Shown here: piece by piece, positions 1 to 12,275 of the stretch
Position numbering within the stretch: the first letter of the stretch is position 1
How the letters are laid out: each line of letters begins with the position of its first letter
Assembly (NCBI RefSeq): GCF_009730595.1
Contig: NZ_CP046276.1
Span: 620,001 to 684,000 of the forward strand
DNA from: Spiroplasma tabanidicola
GTDB taxonomy: Bacteria; Bacillota_I; Bacilli_A; Mycoplasmatales; Mycoplasmataceae
Reading direction: 5' to 3'
Length of the DNA stretch: 64,000 nt
Notes under the pieces: model-generated
Told to the model about the DNA's origin: nothing
The model's database searches: none
The model's input: only the letters and a program-made list of their open reading frames with translations
Position numbers and translations under genes: made by a program

Positions 1-1
1 T

Positions 2-1408
2 TTTTTACCAGATGAAACTATGTTTAGCACAACAAAGTTTTCATTTTCTACAATTAGCGAAAGATTAAAAGAATCTGCATTATTAAATTCAGGATTAAAA
101 ATCACTTTAAAAGACGAAAGAAGTGATAAATATGTTGAGTATAAATATGATAATGGTTTAATTGAATTTGTAAATGAACTTAAAGGAAATGAAAAAGCAA
201 TATGTAATCCAATTCTTATTAAAGGACAAGATTCACAAATTGATGTTGAAATAGCTCTAACTTATACTGATGACTTTTCTGAAAACGTTATGGGGTTTGC
301 AAATAATGTTAAAACTAGTGATGGAGGAACTCATATATCTGGTTTTAAAACTGGACTTTTAAAATCTTTAAATGAATACGGAAGAGATCAAGCGATTTTA
401 AAAGATAAAAAATTAGAAGCAAATGATGTTAAAGAAGGATTAATAGCTGTTGTTACTGTAAAAATCCCTGAAAATCTAATCCAATATGAAGGTCAAACAA
501 AAGGAAAATTAGGAACTAGTGAAGCAAGAGGGGCTTGTGAAAAAATCACTGAAGAAATATTTGGTTTTTGATTACAAGAAAATAAAGCAATTGCTATATC
601 TATAATAGAAAAAGCCTTGATTGCTAAAAAAGCTAGAGACGAAGCAAGAAAAGCAAGGCAAGCAATAAGAGATCAAAAAACAAAAACCAGAGGAAAAACT
701 ATGCTTGGTAAATTAACACCAGCACAAGGAAAAGATAAATCTCTAAATGAATTATTTTTAGTCGAAGGAGATTCAGCTGGTGGAAGTGCAAAATCTGGAA
801 GAGATAGAAAGTTTCAAGCGATATTACCACTTAGAGGTAAGGTTATAAACGCTGAAAAAACAAAAATACTAGATTTATTAAAAAACGAAGAAATTACAAC
901 AATCATTAACGCAATTGGTGCAGGTATGGGAAGTGATTTTGATATCAATGATATTAATTATGGAAAAATCATTATAATGACAGATGCAGATACAGATGGT
1001 GCTCATATTCAAACTTTATTATTGACTTTCTTTTATCGATATATGAAAGAATTGATAATAAATAAAAATGTATATATTGCAATGCCTCCACTTTTTAAAG
1101 TTACACAAGGTAATAAAAAGGACTTTTTATATTTATGAACAGAAGACGAACTTGCTGCATATATGAAAAAAGCTAAGCAAAAAGTTGAGATACAAAGATA
1201 TAAAGGACTTGGAGAAATGAATGCGGTTCAGTTGTGAGAAACTACAATGGACCCAGAACAAAGAAAATTAATTCAAGTCTCAATTGAAGATGCTTTAAGT
1301 GCAGAAAACACTTTTAGAACTCTAATGGGTGATAATGCTGAAAAACGAAAAGAGTGAATAGAAGAAAATGTTAAATTCACTTTAGAAGATAATGCTGAAT
1401 TTATTTAA
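2..1408 (+). CDS. parE: DNA topoisomerase IV subunit B (ParE), 5' end cut off
   Basis: This is the ATP-binding subunit of topoisomerase IV, which unlinks daughter chromosomes together with ParC. The N-terminal ATPase region begins before the window; 468 residues are visible. The Toprim domain shows the [18 protein letters not shown] block and the metal-binding DADTDGAHI motif. Internal TGA codons must be read as Trp to keep the frame open to the TAA at 1406-1408. ParE is preferred over GyrB because parC follows. An unrecognised gene lies between the two. No frameshift is seen. Confidence 0.95.
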
Positions 1409-1442
1409 TCATTTTTAAAAATTTAATAGGAGTTCACTAAAT

Positions 1443-2420
1443 ATGGAAAATTTAAGCTTCCAAAGTAAAATCAATTTGATTATTTCAAAAATTGAAGAAT
1501 ATAATAAAATTAATAAAGATATTAAACGTTTTAGTATATTTAATAGTTTTATTATTGATTACGAACTTGATGGAGCTTATTTATACTTTAATATGAGAAA
1601 TATAGACGATGAAAATATGGAATTAATGACATCAGCTGGAAGTGAACAATCCTTACATGTAAATCTAAAAAAAGATATAGATTTTTTATGAATTATAAAA
1701 ACTGTTAATCGTTTTATTGAAAATGCAAAAGATACAATGAAAAAAGCAAGAGAGTTATCAAAACCTCAAGCAGGAATTCTGATTTATGATGAGTTTACCG
1801 ATTCGTATTATTTAAATCCTTCAACAGGACCTTTGTTATTAAAGTCTAAAGAAATTGCCAGAGAAATAGCTTCAACTAGATTAGATATATTTGCAATATT
1901 TATTCATTTAAGAACAACAGTTATTGGTAGAGATAGATCTATGGAACTTGTTGGGCTTGATGGAGAAATGATGCTAAAAAAAATTTTGAGTATAATTCAA
2001 GAATTAAAACAGTTTGAAATAAAATTAAAAAAAATTGAAGGTATTCCTAGATTTATTTGTGATATAAATGAAATTGATAGTAAAAATTATGAGTTTGAAG
2101 GATATTTAACAGATGATTTTGGAGATAATCAATTATACATAACAAAACAAAATGATTTAGTACAAAGAATTAATATAGATACTCAAGTTGGTTTTGAAGT
2201 TGTTTATTCAATGCTAAGAACTGCACAAGAGTTTTCTAAATTAATGATGGGTTTAGCAAGAACATTAGTTTCTAAAAATGATCCAAAGTTATATAAACAA
2301 GATACTTTATCAAAGTTATGAATTTTAACTTCAGAAGGCAAAAAAACTATGAAAAATTTAAAAATAATGGACTTTTTAAATGAAGATATTTCAGAAATTA
2401 ATTTTGATATAAATCAATAG
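1443..2420 (+). CDS. Hypothetical protein between parE and parC
   Basis: I do not recognise the family. The protein has 325 residues, is soluble with no signal peptide or membrane segment, and is rich in charged helices. It starts at an ATG after the Shine-Dalgarno sequence AGGAG and reads through TGA at about residue 83 and again near the C-terminus. It sits 34 nt after parE and 13 nt before parC, so it is probably co-transcribed with the topoisomerase IV genes. A role linked to chromosome segregation is possible from context only. Confidence 0.85.
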
Positions 2421-2433
2421 AAAGGTAAAAATA

Positions 2434-4983
2434 ATGGCTCAAGAAAATAAAGAAAAAGGTATATTAAATTATTCATTAGAAGAATTAATGGGAGATAGAT
2501 TTGGTAGATATGCCAAATATATCATTCAAGAAAGAGCTCTTCCTGATGTTAGAGATGGATTAAAACCAGTTCAAAGAAGAGTTTTATATGCAATGAATGA
2601 TATTAATTTAACTTACGATAAACCATATAAAAAATCTGCACGTATTGTTGGAGATGTAATTGGTAAGTATCACCCTCATGGAGATACTTCTGTTTATGAT
2701 GCTTTAGTTAGAATGAGTCAAATTTGAAAACTAAATATTCCATTAGTTGACATGCATGGTAATAACGGTTCTATTGATGGGGATAGTGCTGCTGCTATGC
2801 GTTATACTGAGGCTAGACTTTCTAAAATAAGTAGTTTATTATTAAAAGATTTGCAAAAAAATACTGTTTTATTTGCACCAAATTTTGATGATTCTGAAAA
2901 AGAACCAACAGTTTTACCTGGATATTTTCCAAATATTTTAGTAAATGGATCAACTGGAATTGCTGCAGGTTATGCTACAAATATGCCTCCACATAATTTA
3001 GGAGAGATTATTGATGCAGTTATTGCTACAATTAAAAATCCTGAAATAAAATTAAAAGATATATCAAAAATTGTAAAAGGTCCAGATTTTCCAACCGGAG
3101 CAATTGTTATGAGTCAAGAAGGAATTGATTCTGCATTTCAAACTGGAAAAGGAAGAATAATTGTTCAATCAAAAATGCATAGAGAAGAAAATAATATTAT
3201 TATTGATGAAATTCCTTATGAGATAGTTAAACAAGATTTAGTAAGAAAAATTGGCGAAACAGTTGATGCAAATACTGCAATTGATGTTAAAGAAGTAAGA
3301 GATGAAACTGATAGAACTGGTTTAAGAATAGTAATCGAACTTGCAGAAAAAACTGACTATGATATTACTAGAAAATTTTTATTAAAAAATACTCCTCTAC
3401 AAATTTCATATAACTACAATAATGTTGTTATTGTTGATAAACAACCAAAACAATTAGGGATAGTTCCTATAATAAAAGCTTATGTAAGTCATTACAAAGA
3501 AGTTTTCATTAAAAAAACTCAATTTGATTTAGATAAAGCAATTAAAAGACAAGAAATTATTGAAGGTTTAATAAAAGCTATTTCAATTTTAGATGAAGTT
3601 ATAGCAATTATTAGAAATTCAAAAAATAGAACTGATGCAATTGAAAATTTAATCAAAGCATATGATTTTAGTGAAAATCAAGCAATTGCAATTGTAGATT
3701 TGAGATTATATCGTTTAACTTCTACTGATATTTTAAAATTAGAAGAAGAGAAAAAAGAGTTATTAGGATTGATTGAAAAATATAAATCAATAATTGGAAA
3801 TAGTGATGTTTTAAATAATGAAATTATTAATGAATTAACAGAAACAAAAAAAGAATTTAATGTGCCAAGAAGAACTGAAATAGTTAAAGAAATTGAAAAC
3901 ATTGACTTTGAAATAAAAGAAACCATTGTGGAAAAAGATTATACAATTTGAATTTCTCAAGATGGATATATAAAAGCAATTGAAGATAGTCAAATGGGAA
4001 AAAATCCAATGGACACATTCAAACGTAAACCAAATGATATATGAATCTCATGTGTACCAGCTTCAAGTTTAGATTTCTTATTATTAGTTTCAAGTTCTGG
4101 AACTTATTATTCAATTCCTGTTTATAAAATTAAACCAAGCAAGTGAAAAGAAAATGGGATGCATTTAAATACTGTTGCGCAAATGACAGCTCAAAATGAA
4201 AGATTACTAGCTGCATTTGTAGTTAGAACATTTAAAAACGCAAAACAAGAAATATTACTTGCAACTAAATTGGGATTAATAAAAAGAACTCCAATTGAAG
4301 ATTTAGAAACTAAAATGTTTTCAAAATCATTTAGAATTATGAAATTAGGACCAGGAGATGAATTAGTTTCTGCATCACTTGTTACTTCAAAAACAAAAAC
4401 TGTTACAATGTTAACTCAATCAGGATTTGCAGTTAGATATGATATTGCAGAAATTCCAAGTGCAGGTCCTAATGCAAAAGGAGTTAAATCAACTGTTGTA
4501 AAAGGTGAAAATATTATTGCTGGAAAAGCATTTGATTCTGGAGATATTTTAATATTAACTAATAAAGGTAATATTAAAAAAATTAAACAAGATCTTGTAC
4601 CAATAATGACAAGACCAAAACGTGGTGTAAGATTATATCCAATGAATAAGAAACGTGATGAATTCGCAACTTTCTTATACAATGTAAGCAATAAAGATAT
4701 ATTAAATATCTTAGATGTAAACGATGAATTAAAACAAATGAGTGTAAGTAGTTTTAAATATTTAGATTTAGAAAGTATACCAACAGATCTAGATATGAAT
4801 GAAATTTTAACAACTACTTTAGAAAAATCATTTATTATAAAAAATGGAGATATACCTCCATCACCTAAAACTTCTGATGACAATGAAGATAATCAAAGTA
4901 AAATTATTAATGATGAAGCAGAAAAAAATATAGAAGAAGAAAATACAGAAGAATTAAAAGTCGATATAGATGATTTATTATAA
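2434..4983 (+). CDS. parC: DNA topoisomerase IV subunit A (ParC)
   Basis: This is the DNA-cleaving subunit of topoisomerase IV, 849 residues. The N-terminal breakage-reunion domain is complete, and the catalytic tyrosine lies in [11 protein letters not shown] at about residue 124. The C-terminal half carries beta-pinwheel repeats, and the tail is acidic (about 45 residues rich in Glu and Asp). The quinolone-determining region reads [17 protein letters not shown] is used for Trp several times, for example in the stretch after residue 97. The gene follows parE and one hypothetical gene and ends at a small hairpin. Confidence 0.96.
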
Positions 4984-5003
4984 ATACTTTTGTATTTTTT
5001 TTA
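4980..5003 (+). terminator. Probable terminator after parC
   Basis: The short stem AATAC-TTTT-GTATT is followed by a run of T residues and overlaps the parC stop codon. The stem is only about 5-6 bp, so efficiency is uncertain. Confidence 0.5.
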
Positions 5004-5058
5004 TTTAATATAAAAATTTAATAAAAAAAACTATAATAATTTTAAGAGAGTAAAAAAA

Positions 5059-7260
5059 ATGACAGAAATAAAAGGAAAAATAAAAAGTTTTATATTTAAT
5101 AATGAAAGTTTTGGTATAGCTGTTTTTACATTAATGGATAACGATACAAGATCTATTGTTATCAAAGGTGAAATAACTTCTATGAGACTAAATGTTTTTT
5201 ATTGTTTAAACGGGGAAACTGTTATTGATAGAAAAACTAATAAAACAGTTTTTGAAGTTAAAAGTTTAAAACAAATTAAAATTACTTCAAAAGAACTTGT
5301 AATAAAATATCTTTGCTCACCACTTTTTCCAACAGTAGGAAAAAAACTAGCTTCTAATATTTATGAACATTTTGGAGATGATACTTTTAATAAAATTTTA
5401 TCTAATCCAGAAGAAATAAAAAATGTTAAAGATATAAAAGATTCTCAAGTGTTAATAATTTTAGAAACATTAAAAGAAAATTTTGAAGAAAATAAAGTCT
5501 TAGAAATTTTTGAAGAGCATAATTTAAAGTTAGAATTTTATACACGTGTTGAAAAGTTTTGCAAGAGTAAAGAAGAAATAAAAAACACTTTTGAAAATAA
5601 TTTTTTTGAGTTTGCAGAAAATAATTTTTTAATTCCTTTTAAAGAAGTTGACAGAGTTGCTTTAGCATTTGGATTAGAAGAAAATTCATCAGAAAGAATT
5701 TCATGATGAGCAAAACATCTTGCAAATGAACTTTTAATGAAAACAGGAAATACTTATTTAGAGTTATCTATAATAAAAAAAGAATTACAAAAAGTTTTTT
5801 TTAATATAAATTACGAAATTTTTGATGAAAAATTAATTTATGCCAAAAAAAATAAACTATTAATTTTTGAAAATAAAAAAGTTTATACAAAAGAAAGTTA
5901 TAATGATGAAGTTGTAATTTCTAAATCTTTACTAGAAATTGAAAACAAAATAAAAATTACTAAAAAAACTAATTTAGAAGATTATTTAAAAGAAGTAGAA
6001 TCGTTTGTTGAAACTTCTTTAAACATAAAAAACTTTAAATATAATCAAGAGCAAAAATTGGCACTTGAAAACTTTTTAAATAATAATGTAAGTATAGTTA
6101 CAGGGGGACCAGGTACTGGAAAAACAACTGTAATAATTGGACTTGTTAAATTATATGAGTTAGTTTACAAAAAAAATGATTTTGCAATTGTTGCTCCAAC
6201 CGGTAGAGCTGCAAGTAGAATAAATGAAGTTTCAAATTATGAAGCAACTACTATTCATAGGTTATTAAAATATACAGGTAACAATACTTTTGAATATAAT
6301 GATTTAAACAAACTTGATAGAGGTATGTTAATAATAGATGAATCATCAATGATTGATAATCATCTATTTGCATCAATTTTTTTAGGATTAGAAAATTTAA
6401 ATAAAATTGTTTTAGTTGGTGATATAGATCAATTACCAAGTGTAAGTTATGGGAATGCTTTTGAAGATATTATAAAAAGTAATTGTTTTTCTTTAACAAA
6501 ATTAATTACAAACAATAGACAAATTATAACGGGGGAAAGAAATTCAATAATTGATTTAGCAAATTGTATAAAAAATAATAATATAGAGCTTTTTGATTTT
6601 GATAATACAAATAATATAGATTTCATTTTTGAAAATGATGCTAATTATGCATTGGAAAAAATTAAAGATACTTATCTTAATAATAGACCAATTGATTTTG
6701 AAGAAGAAATTTTAAATTTACAAATAGTTGCACCAATGTATAAAAATAATTTAGGAATAGATAGAATTAATAATTTTATCCAAAGCATTGTTAATGTGAA
6801 TAAAAAAAATATTTATAAAAGAGGAGAAGTTGAATATAAAGCTAATGATAAAATTATGTATACAGAAAATGATTCTTATTTAAAAGTTTTTAATGGTGAT
6901 GTAGGATATATTCAAGAAATAATTTTAGAAAATAAAAAATTTAAAATTGCAAAAACTTATTTCAATAAAGAGTTAAAAGAATTAAATAGTTCACAATTTG
7001 GAAAAGTAAAACTTAATTATGCTTGTAGTATTCATAAGACACAAGGAAGTGAATATGATAAAGTTATTTTAGTTTTAGATAATACAAACCAATACTCATC
7101 TTTTTTAATTAACAAAAAAATGATATACACTGCAATAACTAGAGCAAAAAAACATTTATTTATAATTGGAGATAAAAAATTATTTATTAATTCATGTAAA
7201 AAAGAAATGAAAGAAAGATTAACAACTTTAAAAGATAGAATTGTTCAATTAATTGATTAA
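5059..7260 (+). CDS. recD2: RecD2-type ATP-dependent DNA helicase
   Basis: This is an SF1B 5'-3' DNA helicase of the RecD2 (RecD-like, YrrC) family, 733 residues, acting without RecBC. Residues 1-220 form the family's N-terminal region with helix-hairpin-helix-like repeats. The Walker A motif GGPGTGKTT lies at about residue 349, Walker B is IIDESSMID, and later motifs include VGDIDQLPS and the C-terminal UvrD-like block KTQGSEYDKVI with YTAITRAK. One TGA pair codes Trp-Trp near residue 216. The gene stands alone between parC and a membrane protein gene. Confidence 0.93.
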
Positions 7261-7294
7261 AAAAAGTTATAATATATAAGCATAGGAGAAATTT

Positions 7295-8524
7295 ATGAAG
7301 AACAAAATATTTACAAGTTTATTTATAAGTACGGCTGCTTTTTTTCTAATTTTGTTGATAGTTTCTTTGGTTATACTTCCTAGTTTTAATGTTAATAATG
7401 AATTAAATAGAATATCAGCGGTTGATTCAAGTGATCAAGGATTAAAAGATTATTTGAATGGTGTAAGACCACAAATAAAAAATAAACTTGATTTAGCATA
7501 TATGATTATGGGTTTAGAAGGATTGGCGACAATGTTAAAAATTCATTCATTTGGTGCTGTTACTTTTACTATTTTGGTTGCTTTCTTTTTACCTTTAGTT
7601 GGTACAATGTTAGGAATGAGTTTTTTAGTTTTTATTTTTTTGTTTGTAATTTCAAGAATAAAAAGAGAATATAAATTCAATACAATTAGATTGGTAGGGA
7701 AAATTGGTTTATTAGTAAGTTCTATATTATTTTTAATTATGGGAATATGTGGAATAGTTTTGTTTTCAGATATTGAAACCTTTTTAAATAAAAATAACGG
7801 TGAAGTATCAAATTATTTAAATAAAATTAATAATAACGATTCTCATAACGCTTTTGCTTTTATTACTGCATATAAATATTTTACAAATGGTAAATTACAA
7901 ACTCTTATAAATAATGGTTTAAGTCAAACTGGATTATATTTTGGAGATTTACCTATTAATAATATTGAATTTAAAGCAGCAATTAGTATAGGTACTATAA
8001 TGATGCCTTTGTTTGGAATATTTACAATATTTTTTGCATCAATTTGAATCGCAACATTTATTTCAAATAGAAACAATCAAAATTCCAAATTTTCATATTG
8101 ATTAAAAAACGTTAGAATTGATTCTAAAAAAGAATTTAGAAGAAGTTTGTTAACTAATGTTTGATTTTGAATATCTTTAATAACTTTTACAATAACAATT
8201 ATTTTTCCAGGATTTATACACCCATATAAAACATTAGCCCAAACTTTATTAACTGTTATAAATGCTATTTTGTTGCCGATTTGTTTTATACCTATAATTT
8301 ATGCATGATTTAAAATAATTAAAATTAAAAGATTTAATTATAATAAAATGATGTTTAATCAAATTTTAATATTTTGTATCCTAGTTATGCTAAATCAAAT
8401 TTTAATTTGAGTTTTATTTAGAGAAGAAATGGGAATGCCTGTTTGAATAGGTATTACATGACCATTTGTAGCTATAATTTTATCAATTGTTTGTCTATTT
8501 GGTTTTGTACATCAAAAACATTAA
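7295..8524 (+). CDS. Multi-pass membrane protein, unknown function
   Basis: I do not recognise the family. The protein has 409 residues and about eight hydrophobic segments, the first at residues 8-30. A hydrophilic loop of about 60 residues follows the first segment and another lies in the middle. Many TGA tryptophan codons fall in the C-terminal half, which would look like a broken gene under the standard code. The start ATG follows AGGAG. It is a single-gene unit between recD2 and nagA. No transporter signature is visible. Confidence 0.85.
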
Positions 8525-8569
8525 AATAAAATTTCATTTATTAAGTAAAAAAATATAAAGTAAGTTTTA

Positions 8570-8613
8570 AAAATAATTATTAAAATTTAAACACAAATTT
8601 TAATAATTATTTT
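8570..8613. terminator. Perfect 19-bp hairpin between two genes
   Basis: The arms at 8570-8588 and 8595-8613 are exact reverse complements with the 6-nt loop AAACAC. The right arm ends in TTTT and an A/T-rich stretch follows. It probably terminates the upstream membrane protein gene. It lies about 48 nt before the nagA start, so a regulatory role is also possible. The rest of the 136-nt gap holds no gene. Confidence 0.6.
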
Positions 8614-8660
8614 ATTTATTTAGATTAATTAGAATAAAATTAAATAAAAGGGGTATAAAA

Positions 8661-9806
8661 ATGATAATAAAAAATGCATCGATTATTTTAGAAGATAAAA
8701 CTATCAAAAAAGGATGATTAGAAATTGAAAATAAAAAAATTTTATCCATAAACGAAGGAGAAACTAACTTAGAAGGAATAGATTTAAAAGGCAGTTTTTT
8801 ACTACCTGGATTTATAGATTGTCATGTTCATGGTGGTTATGGAGTTGATTTTGAATCAGGAACAATTGAAGCATATCATAAGTTTGCAAATCTTGTAACA
8901 AAAGAAGGTATAACAACTTATGTTCAAGGAAGTGTTACAAATTCAAAGGAAAATAATATTAAATATATGAGTGCTTTTAAAAAGTTTATGAAAAATCAAG
9001 ATTTAAAAAGTGCAAAATGTTTAGGAATTCATTTAGAAGGTCCTTTTATTTCGCCTGCAAAAAAAGGAGCACATGAATTAGCTTTATTAGAGCCACCAAA
9101 TATAAAGACTTTAAAAGAATTAATTGAATTAAGTGATGATAATATTAGAATTATTACATACGCTCCAGATCTACAAGATGGTGGATTTACAAGATATTTA
9201 ATAGAACATAATATTTTACCTTCTGCAGGTCATACAAATACAAGTGTACAAGATTTTTTAAAAGATTATAAGCTTGGAGTAAGACATCTAACTCATTTGT
9301 TTAATGGTATGAGTGGAGTAAGTCAACAAGAACCTGGACTAACTACCGCTGGTTTATATTTTGATGATATTTTGTGTGAAGTTATAACAGATTCAATACA
9401 TATACAACCAGATACTTTGAGATTAATTTATAAAATCAAAGGACCAAAAGGAATGTGTATTATAACTGATGCAATGAACGCTAAAGGTTTACCGGATGGA
9501 GAATATAAACTAGGAAACCTTCCGGTTATAAAAGAAGGTATGAAAGTTTTTTTAAAAGAAAATAAAGCACTTGCAGGAGCTGGTGCTACATATGATCATA
9601 ATGTAAGAGTAATGTTAAAAGAAATTCCTAATTTATCTTTAAACAATTTAATTTATATGACTTCAATAAATATAGCTAAACAATTAAATATTTTTGATAA
9701 AACTGGAAATATTGAAGTTGGAAAATTTGCAGATTTAACAGTTTTAAATAATGAATATCAAGTTGAAAAAACATTTGTAAATGGAGAATTAGTTTATGAA
9801 AAATAA
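8661..9806 (+). CDS. nagA: N-acetylglucosamine-6-phosphate deacetylase
   Basis: NagA removes acetate from GlcNAc-6-phosphate to give glucosamine-6-phosphate. The protein has 381 residues, the usual length. The amidohydrolase metal motif is FIDCHVHGG; further metal and substrate residues lie in HLEGPF, SAGHT, HLFNGMS and ITDAMNAKG. The start ATG follows AGGGG and is 5' of a TGA Trp codon in the stretch KKGWLEIE, so a later start would drop the beta-sandwich strand. No nagB is seen nearby. The next gene overlaps its 3' end. Confidence 0.95.
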
Positions 9807-10377
9807 TATAAATCCAAAATCATATACATTAACAAAATATTTACTTACAATTTCAATGTTATCTTTTTATTTACTTTGTTTTTTAATGGTAGTTGTTTCA
9901 ATCAAAACAAAACAAGCTAATTTAGGAGAATGATGAACAAATAATTATTTAAAAGTAGGATTTATTTTACAAGTAATGGGAATGCTTTTTGGGATTATTT
10001 ATTTTTTAATTAGATATCGACTACACAAAAGATCTGAGTATAAATACAATAAAAAAGAATCTTATTTTGTAATAACTTATCTATGTAGTTTTATTTTATT
10101 AATTGTATTTTGTTTTTTATTATTATTGGTTATGAAATATGCAATAGTTTCTTATTTTGTTTTAACTTTTATTTTTATTATTTTTGTATTCATATTAGGA
10201 ATAACTATTTCAGTTTTAGAAACTATTTCAAGATTAAAAGAACAAGCCTTAGTTAATAAAGTTTGATTTGAAAATAATAAAGGTAAAAAAACTCAACACG
10301 AAATTAAAGAAGAAAAAAAAGCACAAGAATTACTAGAAAAAAACGACAATCCTTTTATGGAGGAAAAAAATGATTAA
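9796..10377 (+). CDS. Four-helix membrane protein, unknown function
   Basis: A 193-residue protein with four hydrophobic segments at roughly residues 14-33, 53-72, 91-112 and 115-137, then a charged cytoplasmic tail rich in Lys and Glu. The start overlaps the end of nagA by 11 nt, and the end overlaps the next gene by 8 nt. This suggests translational coupling in a nagA-oxidoreductase-deoC operon. I cannot assign a function; it is not an obvious transporter. Confidence 0.8.
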
Positions 10378-11362
10378 ACTAGGAACCATAGGAACAAGTG
10401 AAATAGTAAAAAAATTTGTTAATAGTGCTAAAAAAAATAGTAATCTTAAAGTTTTGTGTTGTTATTCAAGAAATAAAGAAAAAGCAAAAAATTTTATTAT
10501 TGAAAATGATTTAGCTGCAAAAGCAGTAGATTCTTTTGAAGTTTTAGTTGATGAAGTTGATGCAATTTATATTGCAAGTCCTAATGGTTTGCATTATGAA
10601 CATGCAAAGTATTTTTTAACTCAACAAAAGCATGTACTTTTAGAAAAACCTTTGACACTTAATTATGATCAAGCTTGTGAATTAGCACAAATTGCAGAAA
10701 TGAATAATGTTTTTTTAATGGAAGCATATCGAACTGCTCATTTGCCTCAATTTAAAAAGCTGTTAGATAGTTGTCAAAATTATCAACCATTTTTAGCAAA
10801 TTTTAGTATGACTCAATATTCTTCAAGAATGGAAAAAGTAAAACATGGAATTTATGATTCTGTATTTGATGAAAATTTAGGAAAAGGATCAACTTATGAT
10901 ATGTTAATATATCCTGTTGAATTAGCAATTGCTTTGTTTGGTCCTGTAAAAGAAGTAAAATCAATGGGATTAAAATTACCCAATGGTAGCGGCTTAAATG
11001 ATATAGTTCTTATGAAACATACTAATAACGTTTTAGTGAATATAACTTGTTCTAAAGCTTCTGAGGGTTTAAACTATAATGAAATTTTATCAGATCATAT
11101 AACTATAAGTTTTTTAGATAATTCTCATTTAAAAGAGATAAGCATCAAAAAAAGAGTTAATGATACAAGAGAAATGTTATATGAACAAAAAGAACCAATG
11201 GATTACTTTGAGTATGAAATCAAAGTTTTTGTAAAAATGATATTAGAAAATGACATTTCATTAAGAAATTACTTACTTGATGTTAGTTGTGAAGCAATTA
11301 AAGTTTTAAATCAAGTAGAAAAAAATCGTGATAAATTAGGAGAAATACAACATGAAACTTAA
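10370..11362 (+). CDS. Gfo/Idh/MocA family NAD(P)-dependent oxidoreductase
   Basis: Members reduce or oxidise sugars, inositols and related compounds. The 330-residue protein starts with the Rossmann fingerprint LGTIGTSEI, continues with a second strand ending in CYSRN, and has the family hallmark LLEKPLTLN near residue 97, whose Lys is catalytic. Position between nagA and deoC points to sugar or sugar-phosphate breakdown, but the substrate cannot be read from sequence. It overlaps both neighbours. Confidence 0.9.
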   Translation: MIKLGTIGTSEIVKKFVNSAKKNSNLKVLCCYSRNKEKAKNFIIENDLAAKAVDSFEVLVDEVDAIYIASPNGLHYEHAKYFLTQQKHVLLEKPLTLNYDQACELAQIAEMNNVFLMEAYRTAHLPQFKKLLDSCQNYQPFLANFSMTQYSSRMEKVKHGIYDSVFDENLGKGSTYDMLIYPVELAIALFGPVKEVKSMGLKLPNGSGLNDIVLMKHTNNVLVNITCSKASEGLNYNEILSDHITISFLDNSHLKEISIKKRVNDTREMLYEQKEPMDYFEYEIKVFVKMILENDISLRNYLLDVSCEAIKVLNQVEKNRDKLGEIQHET

Positions 11363-12014
11363 TAAATATATAGATCACACTTTGTTAAAACCAGATGCAA
11401 CAAAAAAAGAAATTGAAATATTATGCAAAGAAGCAATAGAATATGATTTTGCAACAGTCTGTATTAATCCTTGTTTTGTAAGTTTAGCATCAAGTATTTT
11501 AAAAAAAACAAATATTGGTATTACAACAGTTGTAGGGTTCCCGTTAGGATCAAATACTATTAATACTAAAGTTTTAGAACTAAAGGAAGCTTTAAATAAT
11601 GGTGCTAGTGAAATAGATTTTGTCATAAATATTAGTGCAGTAAAAGATAAAGATTGAATCTATGTTTTAAATGAGTTTAAAGAAATAAAAAATAATGCAA
11701 ATTCTAATATCGTTAAAGTAATACTTGAAACTTGTTTGTTAACAAAAGAAGAAATAATTAAATGTTGTGAATTAGCTTGTGAAGCAAAAATTGACTATGT
11801 AAAAACTTCAACAGGTTTTTCAAAAGCGGGAGCAACATTTGAAAATGTTAAATTAATGAAAGATATAGTTAGTAGTAGGGCACTTGTAAAAGCAGCAGGG
11901 GGAATCAGATCATTTGATGATGCAATTAAGATGATTGAAAATGGAGCTTCTAGACTTGGAACAAGTGGCGGAATAAACATTATAAAGGGAGAAACTAATA
12001 ACACAAGTTATTAG
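11352..12014 (+). CDS. deoC: Deoxyribose-phosphate aldolase
   Basis: DeoC splits 2-deoxyribose-5-phosphate into glyceraldehyde-3-phosphate and acetaldehyde, feeding nucleoside sugars into glycolysis. The protein has 220 residues. Visible motifs are YIDHTLLKPDAT, EIDFVINI, KVILETCLL and the Schiff-base lysine in DYVKTSTGF (about K151), then GGIRS and GTSGG for phosphate binding. It starts 11 nt inside the preceding gene. The stop codon lies inside the right arm of its terminator. Confidence 0.95.
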
Positions 12015-12022
12015 TTTTTTTA
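11993..12022 (+). terminator. Intrinsic terminator of the nagA-deoC unit
   Basis: A perfect 10-bp stem (AACTAATAAC / GTTATTAGTT) with loop ACAA is followed by seven T residues. The deoC stop codon is contained in the stem. Confidence 0.85.
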
Positions 12023-12056
12023 TAATATAAATACGAATAGAAAGAAGTGATTATTT

Positions 12057-12197
12057 ATGTCTGAAGAAATTAAAAATTGCTTTATTTGTTCAAAACTTAC
12101 TTCAAAATTAATAACTAAACACGGTAAAAATAAAAATTGAGATTCTATAATTTTCATCTATTGTTCTGATATATGTAGAAATAAGCATAAAGTTTAA
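12057..12197 (+). CDS. 46-residue protein with paired cysteines
   Basis: This is a small gene with an ATG about 10 nt after AAAGAAG. The product has two Cys pairs, CFIC near residue 8 and CSDIC near residue 36, spaced like a single zinc site. One Trp is encoded by TGA. I do not recognise the family. It stands alone after the deoC terminator. The reading frame is short, so the call rests on the cysteine pattern and the ribosome binding site. Confidence 0.55.
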
Positions 12198-12246
12198 GAT
12201 TTTTAATTCTTAGTAGCTAAGGCATTAAAAAACAATGAATTAATGG

Positions 12247-12252
12247 TATAAT
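12247..12252 (+). promoter_or_regulatory. Putative -10 box (TATAAT)
   Basis: A consensus TATAAT lies 23 nt before the ATG of the coiled-coil gene. No convincing -35 box is seen. Confidence 0.4.
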
Positions 12253-12275
12253 TAATTAAATTAGGAGTTTAAACT

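Noticed and set aside
3678-3926. Minus-strand frame inside parC
   Set aside because: It is antisense to a well-supported gene and has hydrophobic, low-complexity content typical of the complement of A/T-rich coding sequence. The same applies to the minus-strand frames at 4416-4883, 20100-20417, 43057-43413, 50371-50724 and similar places.
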